Assembly (NCBI RefSeq): GCF_907165045.1
Contig: NZ_CAJRAU010000003.1
Span: forward strand, 434,001-498,000
Direction: 5' to 3'
From: Dyadobacter linearis
Lineage (GTDB): Bacteria > Bacteroidota > Bacteroidia > Cytophagales > Spirosomataceae
DNA: 64,000 nucleotides
A program made the translations under genes and the position numbers. This document shows, piece after piece, positions 17,798 to 27,176 of the stretch. The notes below the pieces were generated by a model that was not told where the DNA came from, did no database searches, and was given only the letters and a program-made list of their open reading frames with translations. Every line of letters begins with the position of its first letter. The first letter of the stretch is position 1.

Positions 17798-19510
17798 TTA
17801 CAAATTCTTCGCCTTCATTTCTTTCACCGCAAAGTCCACAGCCCGGGCAGAAAGCGCCATATAGGTTAACGACGGATTCTGAGTTGAGGTAGAAGTCATA
17901 CAGGCACCGTCAGTTACAAATACGTTTTTACACGCGTGCAACTGGTTGAATTTGTTCAGCACAGACGTTTTAGGATCTTTACCCATCCGCGCGCCGCCCA
18001 TTTCATGAATATCATTTCCCGGGTTACGCTTACCGTCATTTGATCTGATATTTTTGAAGCCCGCATTGGTGAACATTTCACTTACCTGCTCCACATAATC
18101 CTTGATCATTTTCTCGTCGTTGTCGTCGTAATCGACTGAGATATTTAATAGCGGAATACCCCACGCGTCCTTTTGCGTTTTGTCGAGCGAGACATAGTTG
18201 GATTCCTTTGGAATGGTTTCGCCCATCATGTGCGACCCTACACTCCAGTTGCCGTATTTTACCTGGAATAAACCATCCTTCAAAGATTCGCCGATCCCGC
18301 TTCGGTCGTTAGAAGTCTGCCGATTTGCACCGAAACCTGCCGCATATCCTCTTAAAAAGTCAGTTTCCTGCTTATACACATTCCGGAATCGTGGAATATA
18401 CCCGCCATTTGGTCGGCGACCATCTGTTGTAGAATCCAGAAATCCTTCGTACTCACCGGAAACAGTTGCGCGGTAATTGTGGAAAGCCACATATTTACCC
18501 AGCACGCCGCTATCATTCCCAAGTCCGTTCGGGAACCGGCTCGAAGTGGAATTCATCAGGATCAGATTTGTATTCAATGCAGCTGCATTTACAAAAATGA
18601 TATCAGCATAAAACTCGATCATCTGGTTCGTAGTCGCATCGATCACCTTTACGCCGGTAGCCTTTTGCTTTTTGTCGTCGTAAATAATAGAATGAACAAC
18701 CGAATGCGGCCGCAGGGTAAGGTTACCCGTTTTCATTGCCCACGGAATCGTGGATGAGTTGCTACTAAAATAGCCTCCAAACGGGCACCCGCGTTCGCAC
18801 AATGTCCGGTTCTGGCACTGCGCCCGGCCCTGATCCAGGTGAATTTGATTTGGCTGAGTGATATGCGCAGCGCGTCCAATGATAAAATGGCGGTCCTTAT
18901 ATTGTTTGGAAACCTGCTCTTTGAAATATTTTTCAACGCAGTTCAGCTCATGCGGAGGCAGGAACTCGCCGTCTGGCAGCGAATCCAGCCCGTCTTTATT
19001 ACCGGTAATCCCGGCAAATTTTTCAACGTGGCTGTACCATGGTGCAATATCATCGTAACCGATCGGCCACTCGACTGCAAACTTGTCCCGCGCCGGACCT
19101 TCGAAATCGTATTTGCTCCAACGCTGCGTCTGTCTAGCCCACAGCAGCGATTTCCCCCCTACCTGGTAGCCACGCAGCCAGTCAAAAGGCTTTTCCTGCA
19201 CGTAGGGATGCTCGTTATCTTTCACAAAAAAGTGAGCGGAAGATTCCTTGAAGTTATAACAGCGACTTGCGATCGGATTTGCGTCGGTAACCTCTTTGGG
19301 AAGCTTCTCACGGTGTGGAAATTCCCACGGCATCATATTCGTGGTAGGATAATCCTTAATATGCTGCACATCCCGGCCACGTTCAAGAACGAGGGTTTTC
19401 AAGCCCTTTTCAGTCAATTCCTTGGCAGACCAGCCGCCACTTATCCCCGACCCGATCACAATCGCATCATAAGTCCGGGCCTTTTTGCTATCTATATTAA
19501 AATTCGCCAT
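17798..19510 (-). CDS. GMC-family FAD-dependent sugar dehydrogenase, large subunit
   Basis: A 570-residue glucose-methanol-choline oxidoreductase that oxidises an alcohol or sugar group. It has the FAD-binding GSGISGGWSAKEL motif at about residues 21-33, an active-site region with a Cys-rich stretch (CQNRTLCERGCPFGGYF, about residues 233-249), and the C-terminal GMC motif with NPSLTYMALSARA. The related gluconate 2-dehydrogenase large subunit has the same layout. The gene next upstream encodes the matching small subunit. No Tat or Sec signal is seen here, so export would rely on the partner's signal, as in gluconate dehydrogenase. The substrate is unknown. Confidence 0.93.
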   Translation of the reverse strand: MANFNIDSKKARTYDAIVIGSGISGGWSAKELTEKGLKTLVLERGRDVQHIKDYPTTNMMPWEFPHREKLPKEVTDANPIASRCYNFKESSAHFFVKDNEHPYVQEKPFDWLRGYQVGGKSLLWARQTQRWSKYDFEGPARDKFAVEWPIGYDDIAPWYSHVEKFAGITGNKDGLDSLPDGEFLPPHELNCVEKYFKEQVSKQYKDRHFIIGRAAHITQPNQIHLDQGRAQCQNRTLCERGCPFGGYFSSNSSTIPWAMKTGNLTLRPHSVVHSIIYDDKKQKATGVKVIDATTNQMIEFYADIIFVNAAALNTNLILMNSTSSRFPNGLGNDSGVLGKYVAFHNYRATVSGEYEGFLDSTTDGRRPNGGYIPRFRNVYKQETDFLRGYAAGFGANRQTSNDRSGIGESLKDGLFQVKYGNWSVGSHMMGETIPKESNYVSLDKTQKDAWGIPLLNISVDYDDNDEKMIKDYVEQVSEMFTNAGFKNIRSNDGKRNPGNDIHEMGGARMGKDPKTSVLNKFNQLHACKNVFVTDGACMTSTSTQNPSLTYMALSARAVDFAVKEMKAKNL

Positions 19511-19612
19511 AGTCGTTGTTTTTAAGGGAGGATGGAGAAACGGAGAATGGAGGAAAGGGATATTAAAGTGATATTTTCCTTCCTCCCTCCTCCCTTCCTC
19601 CTTCCTCCCTTT
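19511..19612 (-). repeat. Purine/pyrimidine simple-sequence hairpin in operon spacer
   Basis: The plus strand reads as GGA-rich repeats (ggagg, ggagaa, ggaggaaa) up to about 19559, then a short loop, then CCT-rich repeats (ccttcctccctcc) from 19579. The two halves are imperfectly complementary, so the element can form a long hairpin. It fills the whole spacer between the subunit-3 stop and the GMC start. Confidence 0.7.
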
Positions 19613-20134
19613 TTATACTTTCTTAACAGGAACGCAGCCGTGGTAGCGGGCTGGCACCAGTTCGTAGTGAGTTATGTTGGTCATTACGTATTCCGAAGTC
19701 AGGTATCCCTGAATGGTCAGGTTTTTTACCAGACTAAAAAATCCCTTTTGCGCCATATCTGAACTTGCTTCCAGGTCTTTCAGCAATTGCAGCCGCTGTT
19801 CTTTGCTGCTTTCAGCGAAGGATTTGCCAGATTTCTGGACACTTTGTTGGTCGAGATTGGAGATGCCGCTGGTAAAGCTGCTCTGCGTTTTTGCATCGTA
19901 GCAATCCGTTACCATTTTCTGTACAAAATCGCCTACTCCCAATTCACCCGCTCCCGGTGTATCGGTTTTAGGTATCATCGTTTCCACTATTGCTACCAGG
20001 TTTTTAGCCTGATCAGCCGAAAGAAATGCAGTGTTTGTGATCGTTTCCTTCGTCCACCCCGACGCCCATGCCGGTAAATTGGCCAAAGCACCCACAGCCA
20101 ACGCCATGCTTTTAAGAGCTATGCGTCTTTCCAT
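19613..20134 (-). CDS. Gluconate 2-dehydrogenase subunit 3 family protein
   Basis: A 173-residue small subunit that pairs with a GMC-type large subunit in membrane-linked sugar or gluconate dehydrogenases. It begins with a Tat-like signal (MERRIALKSMALAVGALANLPAWA), which in this family carries the folded large subunit out with it. The mature region shows LSADQAKNLVAIVETMIPKTDTPGAGELGVGDFVQKMV, a hallmark of the family (motif described by its core, MIPKTDTPGA). It sits between the MFS gene and the GMC gene in one direction, so the three are likely co-expressed. A cytochrome c subunit is not present nearby. Confidence 0.93.
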   Translation of the reverse strand: MERRIALKSMALAVGALANLPAWASGWTKETITNTAFLSADQAKNLVAIVETMIPKTDTPGAGELGVGDFVQKMVTDCYDAKTQSSFTSGISNLDQQSVQKSGKSFAESSKEQRLQLLKDLEASSDMAQKGFFSLVKNLTIQGYLTSEYVMTNITHYELVPARYHGCVPVKKV

Positions 20135-20187
20135 TACTTATAAAAATTTGATTGTGAACATTCAAAAACCTGTGGGGATCTTCCCTC

Positions 20188-21432
20188 CTATTCTTCCAAA
20201 AAGTCCAAGTCCCTGCCGTGTGTTTCAGGTATTGTCAAAATGCAGTAAATGCCTATTGCAAAGCAAATTACCCCTACCAATGCACCAGAGTTGACTACTG
20301 AAAAGGACTCTTTAAAAGTAGCAAATAAAGTCGTCATTAACACCACCGTCCCTCTTACCATATTAGGTACTGTTGTGGCCGCCGTCGCGCGCAGGTTAGT
20401 CCCAAATTGTTCCGCTCCGATTGTCACAAACATTGCCCAATAACCTATTCCGAAACCCAGCAAACCTGCCGTGGCGTAAAAAGAGGTTGAAGTTTTGAGT
20501 CCTGCGTAGAGGTAGACCAAACTTCCTATTAACGTAAAAATCATCAAATAAAATACAGCCTTCTTGCGCGATTCGAGCCAGTGACTGATAAATCCGCTCG
20601 CCAAGTCACCGATCGACAATCCGACATAGCACCACATAATGGATAAGCCAGGCTTGATTCCCTCCTCAATACCCAATGCCCGCCCGAATTCATTACTGAA
20701 AGTAGCCAGGATACCGATCACAAACCAGGTAGGCAAGCCGATCCCGATACAACGGAGATATCTGAATAATCTTTCCCTATTGGTGAACAAAGCAAAAAAG
20801 TTACCTTTTTCAACGTGTTTCTGATTCTTGATATCCTTGAAAATGCCCGATTCAAAAACACCGATGCGCAGCAAAAGTAGCGAGACCCCAAGTCCGCCGC
20901 CGATAAAGTAGGCATAACGCCAGTCGAAGAACTCAACCGTAAAATAGGCCACAACTGCGCCCAAAAGACCAATACCTGCTACCAGCGAAGTGCCGATAGC
21001 GCGCAGATGTTTGGGTAAAATTTCGGAAACGAGCGTGATACCAGCGCCCAGCTCCCCTGCCAAACCAACTCCTGCGATGAAACGCAGTACCTTGTAAACA
21101 TCCGGATCCTGTACGAAACCGCAGGCAATATTAGCAAGCGAATAAGTGATAATTGAACCAAACAAAACGGAAAGCCTGCCTTTTTTATCTCCCAAAACAC
21201 CCCACAAAATACCGCCAAGCAGTAATCCTGTCATTTGCCAGTTCAGAATACTGGCGCCGGTGATGGAAATTTCAGCCTCGGTTAAACCAAGCGAGACAAG
21301 GCTGGGAATGCGCACGATCCCGAAAAGGAGTAAATCGTAGATATCGACAAAGTAACCAAGCGCTGCAACAATGACGGGTGCACTAAAAAGGTGGGAAGCA
21401 TCTGAACGAGGTGCTTGCGTAAGGGTATTCAT
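20188..21432 (-). CDS. MFS transporter, metabolite:H+ symporter type
   Basis: A 414-residue major facilitator with 12 predicted membrane helices. The loop 2-3 signature GVLGDKKGRLSVLFGS is visible around residue 78, and a long central loop with ESRKKA separates the halves. The overall similarity is to the sugar/organic-acid:proton symporter group. It starts the MFS-subunit 3-GMC string on the minus strand, 53 bp before the small-subunit gene, so it may import the product or substrate of the periplasmic dehydrogenase; this is inferred from position. The substrate cannot be told from sequence. Confidence 0.88.
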   Translation of the reverse strand: MNTLTQAPRSDASHLFSAPVIVAALGYFVDIYDLLLFGIVRIPSLVSLGLTEAEISITGASILNWQMTGLLLGGILWGVLGDKKGRLSVLFGSIITYSLANIACGFVQDPDVYKVLRFIAGVGLAGELGAGITLVSEILPKHLRAIGTSLVAGIGLLGAVVAYFTVEFFDWRYAYFIGGGLGVSLLLLRIGVFESGIFKDIKNQKHVEKGNFFALFTNRERLFRYLRCIGIGLPTWFVIGILATFSNEFGRALGIEEGIKPGLSIMWCYVGLSIGDLASGFISHWLESRKKAVFYLMIFTLIGSLVYLYAGLKTSTSFYATAGLLGFGIGYWAMFVTIGAEQFGTNLRATAATTVPNMVRGTVVLMTTLFATFKESFSVVNSGALVGVICFAIGIYCILTIPETHGRDLDFLEE

Positions 21433-21475
21433 TTCAAGTTATATGGGTTTCTTAGGAATGACTGCAATATTATGC

Positions 21476-21503
21476 AAATAGCCGGACATAAGACCGGCTA
21501 TTT
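21476..21503 (-). terminator. Hairpin downstream of lipocalin-like gene
   Basis: A 10 bp perfect inverted repeat (aaatagccgg at 21476-21485 and its complement at 21494-21503) with an 8-nt loop lies 68 bp past the lipocalin-like stop codon. The T run after it on the minus strand is short. Confidence 0.5.
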
Positions 21504-21571
21504 GTTTGATAATTTCTAAAATTTAAAGAGAAAGTTGTGTTCAGTCAACTATCCTTCGAGCACCCGCAGTG

Positions 21572-22051
21572 TTATGCTTTCTTGAAGACAAGCGTCATTT
21601 TGTAAGTAGCGCCGTCTTCCGTGACAGTATCCGACCATTTCATTTCGTTTCCTTTTACTTCCAGGTCGTATTCATCAACTTCGGTTCCATCCGTCATCTG
21701 GATTTTATTTCCTACAACTTTCCAGCCTCCATCTCCTTCAATAACAGGAGATTCGTCCACCGTGCAACCTGCCGGAACGTTTCCTGAAACGGTACCATCT
21801 CCTTTAAAAACAAAAGTAGTTTGCGAGAGACATTTCGTTCCGGTCAATGCTTCCAAATACGCGAGGTAATCCGAAATCCCATCCTGCGCAGGATCGACAG
21901 TAATTGCGGATAGTTTCCAGGATCCTTCCACGCCATTTCCATTGCCGCCGGGAGTAGGATCGTCTTTGTCTTTTTTACAGGATACAGCACCGGCCAGCAG
22001 CGCGATAGACAATAGAAGACTGGTTAATTTTTTCAGGGATAACATTTTCAT
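21572..22051 (-). CDS. Lipocalin-like domain lipoprotein
   Basis: A 159-residue lipoprotein with signal peptide and lipobox AVSC (about residue 26) followed by a KKDKDDPTPGGNGNG linker. The remainder resembles the Bacteroidota lipocalin-like fold: the start motif GSWKLSAITVDP, then FVFKGDGTVSGN and a closing KMTLVFKKA strand. Such proteins are exposed on the outer membrane or in the periplasm and bind small hydrophobic ligands, but no ligand is evident. The start could also be the second ATG two codons later. It is a single gene upstream of the MFS operon, with a hairpin between. Confidence 0.85.
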   Translation of the reverse strand: MKMLSLKKLTSLLLSIALLAGAVSCKKDKDDPTPGGNGNGVEGSWKLSAITVDPAQDGISDYLAYLEALTGTKCLSQTTFVFKGDGTVSGNVPAGCTVDESPVIEGDGGWKVVGNKIQMTDGTEVDEYDLEVKGNEMKWSDTVTEDGATYKMTLVFKKA

Positions 22052-22182
22052 GACTATGTTGTTTTTGTTAAATAATCACGAAAATAGATGTGTAAGTTGT
22101 TCTGCGGAAGTGATACCGAGTAACCGGTACCGATATTGAGCAAGTGGTTAAGCCTAAGATGAAATGAACCGCGGACAGTCCT

Positions 22183-23769
22183 TTACAACCGTATTTCTGC
22201 CTTCGCAATGTTGTCAGATGCAAATTTCTCAACCCCATCTACAAACACCCTGAACCCTTTACCCCTTCCGTATTTCTTCCCGGATCTATCGTAAAGTACA
22301 GTGAGTATCCTGTTGTGATATTTCACGCGATCGAGGCAGAAGTAGTCCCATTCGTTCTGTGGTACCAGCGGGTTTACAACCAGGATATTGCCTTGCTGCG
22401 GCCTGATGCCTATTAATCCGGAAATGATCAGGTCGCAGAAGGTAGAGTGATTGTAATCTTTGCCCCGTTCCTCGCCTCCCTTTCCGGCCGACCAGCTTCC
22501 ATTATCCCAGCTTTTCAGCCGCGTTCTCGAAATCCAGTCACCTGTGAATGGATTCAGGTTTTCGTCTATCCAGGGTATCTTAGTTCCGTCTGCTTTTTCA
22601 AGACGATGGGCTCGGCTATAAGTACGCAGTGCCTTGAGGTAATCTGATCCGGTCAGGTATTTTTGTTGATAATTATTAAGCAGATTGGCAAGCGCCGCAA
22701 GTGTTATCGAAGTAGCAAAAGGCCAGCTGGGACCATTCCACTGGCATTCGTGCCCCTCATAACTGATCCGAAAGTCCGGATGCCGCCGCTCTACACTTGT
22801 CAATCCAAAAGGTGCCGAAAAGCCGGACGTATCTCTCAGCTGCTGCCAGGCGACCGCATATTTATTATCAGGCATATTGAAATACCAGGGTGTAAAACCG
22901 TGCAATTCCCTCGCATCAGATTGCGTAAGTTCCGGCTTACCGCGCGGGATTACCTTGAAAAACTGCGCCTTTTCGTCCCATAATTTCTCGGTTACATTCT
23001 TCCGAATAGCTGCTGCCTTTTGTTTGAAAGCATTTTCAGTGATTCTGTCATTTTTCAAACCGGCCAGATATGCAATAGCCTTCGCGTCGCCATATTGGTA
23101 GCTATTGATCGTAGCGCGATAGCCTAACTTACCTTCGCTCATCGCGCCCGAAACTGATACTTCCATTCCGTCCCGATCGTCTTTTTGCCAGTACAAACCC
23201 GTAGAATCCAGCTTTTCACTTTCCCACGCATTGTAGTTTGATATAAGGTCCGGCAGCAAATTTAAACCGACGGAAAAGTCACCCTGCACTTCGCAAAATC
23301 GCGTGATCGCATCAGCGGCCCAGAAGCTGTAAGATCTGGGATTTCCACCTTTTTTGAACCAGAACTGAGCATAATCCGACAAATAGGAGGCATTATGCAG
23401 CCACCTGCCTTCGTAAAAGTGGTGACCCGCCGGGCAACTAATCGTATTGTGTTTTCCTGCCCACGGGACATTCGGAAGAAACTCTGTGATCACATACCCA
23501 TCCGGCGTTTCCCTGATGTGCTTCCTGTAAGTCCACCACCGGAAATAGTAGGTCTTTTCCAACTGTTTATCGGGACACTCAAAAAATGGAATATTCGCTT
23601 CCATAAATGCCCAGGCTTCGGAATTTGGAAATTTTTGCCGGTACAGTTCATGGTCCTTCTGGTTAAACTCGTCGACGTAATGCTTGAATTTCTTTGTATC
23701 CAAAACACCTTTCTGAGCAGAAACCAGGCAGGGCGCAATGCAGATCAGTAAAATAACGATGTATTTCAT
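22183..23769 (-). CDS. MGH1-like glycoside hydrolase (GH63-related)
   Basis: A 528-residue secreted enzyme with a Sec signal (MKYIVILLICIAPCLVSAQ). The body looks like an (alpha/alpha)6 glycosidase of the GH63/mannosylglycerate-hydrolase group: YYFRWWTYRKHI near the N-terminus, EFLPNVPWAGKHNTISCPAGHH, the central KDDRDGMEVSVSG with candidate catalytic acids, GHECQWNGPSWPFATS, and the C-terminal DYNHSTFCDLIISGLIG. Family members cleave alpha-glucosidic or alpha-mannosidic linkages. It is followed 17 bp later by the T9SS protein gene in the opposite order of transcription (that gene is upstream), so the two may form a transcription unit. Confidence 0.85.
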   Translation of the reverse strand: MKYIVILLICIAPCLVSAQKGVLDTKKFKHYVDEFNQKDHELYRQKFPNSEAWAFMEANIPFFECPDKQLEKTYYFRWWTYRKHIRETPDGYVITEFLPNVPWAGKHNTISCPAGHHFYEGRWLHNASYLSDYAQFWFKKGGNPRSYSFWAADAITRFCEVQGDFSVGLNLLPDLISNYNAWESEKLDSTGLYWQKDDRDGMEVSVSGAMSEGKLGYRATINSYQYGDAKAIAYLAGLKNDRITENAFKQKAAAIRKNVTEKLWDEKAQFFKVIPRGKPELTQSDARELHGFTPWYFNMPDNKYAVAWQQLRDTSGFSAPFGLTSVERRHPDFRISYEGHECQWNGPSWPFATSITLAALANLLNNYQQKYLTGSDYLKALRTYSRAHRLEKADGTKIPWIDENLNPFTGDWISRTRLKSWDNGSWSAGKGGEERGKDYNHSTFCDLIISGLIGIRPQQGNILVVNPLVPQNEWDYFCLDRVKYHNRILTVLYDRSGKKYGRGKGFRVFVDGVEKFASDNIAKAEIRL

Positions 23770-23785
23770 ACTCCTTCCGGCAAAA

Positions 23786-24841
23786 TTACTGTACCACTAT
23801 TCTCAAATTCTTCCTCCGCCGTTGCAGATCTTTATAACACAAAATATAAAAACCCGGCACAAAATATTCAGGAACAAATATTCGTGAAAACCCTTTTTTC
23901 GATGGTTTAATATCAAAAGCTACCGGAATGCCTTTCAATGAAACAAGCTGTAATGTCGACATATCCATATTGTCTGTGTTAATGGAAAATGAATTTCCTG
24001 AGACTGGATTCGGCACTGCAATCGCTTCCGCAGGTAATTTTGGCACTTTACCTTCCCTGATCAATATATCATAGATCCGAATTTTCCCAAGTCCATTCCG
24101 AAACCTGAGTTCGAAATTGGAAAGCTTTGCGGTCGAGAATTCTGCATTTCCCGGATATGCGGTAGCACCTAAACAAACTGGCTCATTGTCAACCCACAAA
24201 TCATAAGTACCGGAAGAAACTGCTCTTTCCTGCAAATCGCCCGGTATTTGATAGGTAAGCATTTCATTGGAATTATTTAATACCCAGGTGAGCGTAATGC
24301 GCTTTTTTATTGGAATAGACCTGCTCGTCCGCTGGGTTTCCGGGTCCTTGATGATCATTGAATCCTTTACAAAACTGACCGCACATTTCGAAAACATCAG
24401 GTCATTTCCGGGAAAAGAATTATTAACCGGATTGAAATTTTCGCCAACATATAAGTATAACGCATTCGCCGCGTCGGAGGGCAAATATTCTGCACTGAAC
24501 GTAATTTGAATCATTAATGTCTGCGGACTGGGCTGAAAAGGCGTCGCGCGCATTGCCCTGATAATGCCTCCCGTCGCCGAATCCTGCTGCGAACGGACCA
24601 GCTCCAGGTATCCCTTGTGAAATTTGTGATAGGAAAGCTGCGGAGCTGTTAGGATCATGTGGCTAAACTGGCCGGTATCAGGCAACGGATTGACAAGCCA
24701 AGTCGTTTTCGCAAAATCCTGATGGAAATACACGGTTTGCGCGTGACTGACTGAAAACACGGAAAGCACTACAATGAGTGCTTTCCGGACAATTCGAAAT
24801 ACTGGGTAGCGTGTTTGCATAAACGATTTGTGTTTATGCAT
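23786..24841 (-). CDS. Secreted protein with T9SS type A sorting domain
   Basis: A 351-residue protein that begins with an N-terminal signal (hydrophobic stretch ALIVVLSVFSVSHAQ near residues 22-36). The body (about 40-265) is a beta-rich, probably concanavalin-like domain that I cannot name. The end (about residues 275-351) looks like a type IX secretion sorting domain: PNPVSGNSFSINT, LVSLKGIPV, and a closing GFYILCYKDLQRRRKNLRIVVQ. The protein should therefore pass the outer membrane by T9SS and be attached or released. It lies between two glycosidase genes, all in one direction, suggesting a role in carbohydrate handling. The start could also be seven codons downstream (MQTRYP). Confidence 0.75.
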   Translation of the reverse strand: MHKHKSFMQTRYPVFRIVRKALIVVLSVFSVSHAQTVYFHQDFAKTTWLVNPLPDTGQFSHMILTAPQLSYHKFHKGYLELVRSQQDSATGGIIRAMRATPFQPSPQTLMIQITFSAEYLPSDAANALYLYVGENFNPVNNSFPGNDLMFSKCAVSFVKDSMIIKDPETQRTSRSIPIKKRITLTWVLNNSNEMLTYQIPGDLQERAVSSGTYDLWVDNEPVCLGATAYPGNAEFSTAKLSNFELRFRNGLGKIRIYDILIREGKVPKLPAEAIAVPNPVSGNSFSINTDNMDMSTLQLVSLKGIPVAFDIKPSKKGFSRIFVPEYFVPGFYILCYKDLQRRRKNLRIVVQ

Positions 24842-24913
24842 TTAGACGCAACTTCTTTGTAATAGTAACTTAGTATTAAGTCTCTTTTTTTCAGCTTCGC
24901 AGAATATCGAATC

Positions 24914-26077
24914 CTATTTGGATGCCGTTAGACTTTTTATCAGATCCGTTTCTTCCTTTTTGTACGGCGTTCCGTCTTTTCTGAAAATGTCATGAAACCA
25001 AAGTTCTGGCTCGCTGGTGTAGGTTTTCTTCCAGCTATCCCAGGGATAAATGGTTTGAGATTTCCCGCTCACCAGGCCCCAGTTGATCGCACCTACATTG
25101 TATTTCTTTGCGATCGGCAAAGAACCTTTGAAAAAGCTGCCGTTTCCACGAGACATATATTCTGTGCAGATCATCGGGCGGTCATATTGCTGTAATTGTT
25201 TAATGCGTTTTTCAAAGTCCGCAGCGTCCTCGTAGTTGTGAAAAGTAACGATATCCGATTGGTCGATCATTACTTTTTCAATAGGTTTCAAAGTTTCGTG
25301 CGAAGTCCAGTCTCCATTCCAAACGCCGGCTGTAAGTGGTTGCGAAGGATTAGCGGTACGCGCCCAGGCAAATGATTTTTCGAGCAAAGGCAATACATAG
25401 TCTACTTTATTTGGTATTTCGACTTTCCCGTAAGAGCTGGTGTTTGGGTTGTCCGGCTCGTTCCAAATGTCCCACGCTAGCACGCGGTCGTCGTTTGCAA
25501 ATGCAGCTACTGTACCTTTTACGTATCTTTCCAGTCTTGCATATTGGGTACTGTCTTTCAATGCATTCAGCCCCGGACTTTGTACCCAGCCCGAATTATG
25601 AACACCCGGCTTCGGTGCGCGTTGCGTGCCCAATTTTGGAAAGGGGTCCCAGCAGGAGTCGAAGAGGACCAGCATTGGTTTGATATTATGCTTCTTAGCA
25701 ATATCCAGGAATATGCCAACACGCTTTACAAAGCCCGCAGAATCCTGCTGGAAAAGCAGATCGTGGAGATAAACGCGCATCGTATTCATGCCAATATCTT
25801 CCGCCCAGCCCAGCTCACGATTGATTGTTGCGGTGTCAAAAGACGCTTCCTGGAACATTTCAAGCTGATTAATGGCGGTACTAGGCAAAAAATCGGCGCC
25901 TACCAGCCAGCCTTGTTTGGCATACCAGTCTTTCGCCTGCTCCTTGGTCCAGATCTCCCTGGCTTCCGAGGTAGCCGTGGAGTCGGTTGATGTTTGGTTA
26001 TCTTCTTTTTTTGGAGAACAACTAAAAAACAGGAATGCGGCAAATACCGTGAGTACGGTCGATTTCAGTAGTTTCAT
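24914..26077 (-). CDS. GH5-like glycoside hydrolase lipoprotein
   Basis: A 387-residue TIM-barrel glycosidase with a lipoprotein signal (lipobox FFSC, about residue 20) followed by a Ser/Thr-rich linker. The acid/base motif DIWNEPDNP (about residue 200) and the nucleophile region RPMICTEYMSRG (about 300) are in the right order and spacing for clan GH-A, family 5 or a close relative. Homologs are often labelled xylanase or mannanase, but the substrate is not determined by these motifs. It should be anchored on the outer membrane or in the periplasm. It has its own upstream spacer, with a terminator from the nuclease gene at 26115. Confidence 0.85.
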   Translation of the reverse strand: MKLLKSTVLTVFAAFLFFSCSPKKEDNQTSTDSTATSEAREIWTKEQAKDWYAKQGWLVGADFLPSTAINQLEMFQEASFDTATINRELGWAEDIGMNTMRVYLHDLLFQQDSAGFVKRVGIFLDIAKKHNIKPMLVLFDSCWDPFPKLGTQRAPKPGVHNSGWVQSPGLNALKDSTQYARLERYVKGTVAAFANDDRVLAWDIWNEPDNPNTSSYGKVEIPNKVDYVLPLLEKSFAWARTANPSQPLTAGVWNGDWTSHETLKPIEKVMIDQSDIVTFHNYEDAADFEKRIKQLQQYDRPMICTEYMSRGNGSFFKGSLPIAKKYNVGAINWGLVSGKSQTIYPWDSWKKTYTSEPELWFHDIFRKDGTPYKKEETDLIKSLTASK

Positions 26078-26114
26078 TTGTATTAAGGTTGTTTTTCTTA
26101 ACTCTAAAAAACAA

Positions 26115-26143
26115 AAAGCGCAGAATCGGTGATTCTACGCTTT
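26115..26143 (-). terminator. Terminator after Rpn-type nuclease gene
   Basis: Inverted repeat with arms 26115-26127 (aaagcgcagaatc) and 26131-26143, one mismatch and a 3-nt loop. On the minus strand it is followed by a T-rich run, as expected for stopping the transcript ending at 26170. Confidence 0.8.
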
Positions 26144-26169
26144 GCGCTGATATATAAGTAGTGATTTTT

Positions 26170-27114
26170 CTAATATTCCGACCTCACTTGCTCCACAAAT
26201 TCTAATGGAACGTCTGCAAGTCTAGCGATTGTAATGTGGTCAAATGAAGTTTCCCGTAGCAAGTTTTGAACGAGCTTCATCTTGGCAAGATGTTCACCTT
26301 CTGCCAGGCCCACTTCCCGACCTACCTTCTTCCCTTCCGCCAACCCCTTTTCTCTCGCCTCCTGTTTTCTTATCTGCAAATACAGTTCGTCGATTCCCAT
26401 AGCTTTGTGCGTATTTATAGTGATGTTGATTATTTCGTTTTCGAACTTTTTCTCAAAATTCTTATCATTGAACTTCACATAAAGTTTCAGAAATTTCATC
26501 AACTTTCCAATTTTCCTCTTCGGAATTTGCATGGCCAGCAACCGCCTGGCTAAGGCTATTTTCAGTGAAAACAAATCCTCTTTTTGCAAGGATTTACCTC
26601 TCATCGCTAATTTCACAACCAAGATAACGTGTGCGAAAGGATTTGTGCTTTTAAGCAAATATTCTTCTGACTGATCGAGCACTTTGTATGAATTGAACTC
26701 AAAACTCAGCCGTGTTCCCAGAAAGTGCTGCTCAAATTTCGCAGGCAGAAAAGTGGCATGCTCGTCCGTTAAAATAGCAAATGCAGTGATCGGGCGGCGG
26801 TAGTTGTCCCAGATCCTGTAATAGTAGGTGAACATTCGCTCCGAGAAAGTTTTGTCCACATACCCTTGCACTTCAATATGTACTAATATCCATTGTTCCT
26901 GGCCGTCAAGCAAGTACACCTTTACCAACTTGTCTACAAACCTGACTTCATGATCACAATTGTCGACAGGAAAAAGTTGTTCGAGCTCTTTATCAAGGTA
27001 TTGAAACCCCCTGCTAAAATCGAATAACGATTTTGAATCCGGGAAAAAGAACAAAAGAAAATCCTCGAAGATATCTTCCAGGATCGACTTCCAGAGTATG
27101 TCATTTATTTGCAC
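26170..27114 (-). CDS. Rpn/YhgA-like PD-(D/E)XK nuclease family protein
   Basis: A 314-residue protein of the recombination-promoting nuclease / putative transposase group. The nuclease core is in the first half: DHEVRFVDKLVKVYLLDGQEQWILVHIEVQGYVDKTFSERMFTYYYRIWDNY carries the conserved acidic residue, the ExQ motif (EVQG, about residue 83) and the tail helix. These proteins show DNA nicking activity and are often linked to mobile or defence contexts, though many copies are solitary. The C-terminal region is helical with charged repeats (KGLAEGKKVGREVGLAEGE). It is flanked by terminators on both sides, so it is a stand-alone gene. Confidence 0.85.
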   Translation of the reverse strand: MQINDILWKSILEDIFEDFLLFFFPDSKSLFDFSRGFQYLDKELEQLFPVDNCDHEVRFVDKLVKVYLLDGQEQWILVHIEVQGYVDKTFSERMFTYYYRIWDNYRRPITAFAILTDEHATFLPAKFEQHFLGTRLSFEFNSYKVLDQSEEYLLKSTNPFAHVILVVKLAMRGKSLQKEDLFSLKIALARRLLAMQIPKRKIGKLMKFLKLYVKFNDKNFEKKFENEIINITINTHKAMGIDELYLQIRKQEAREKGLAEGKKVGREVGLAEGEHLAKMKLVQNLLRETSFDHITIARLADVPLEFVEQVRSEY

Positions 27115-27155
27115 AAAAAAAGAGGTTGTTTGAATTTAGACGTTCAAACAACCTC
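27115..27155 (-). terminator. Terminator after SerC-like gene
   Basis: A 13 bp perfect inverted repeat (gaggttgtttgaa at 27122-27134 with 27143-27155) and 8-nt loop, followed on the minus strand by a run of seven T. It separates the serine biosynthesis pair from the nuclease gene. Confidence 0.9.
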
Positions 27156-27176
27156 CCGGTCACAAAATATTTCTTA

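Noticed and set aside
26170..27114. The nuclease gene as part of a mobile element
   Set aside because: It has a single gene with its own terminators and no inverted ends, target duplications or partner genes were seen.
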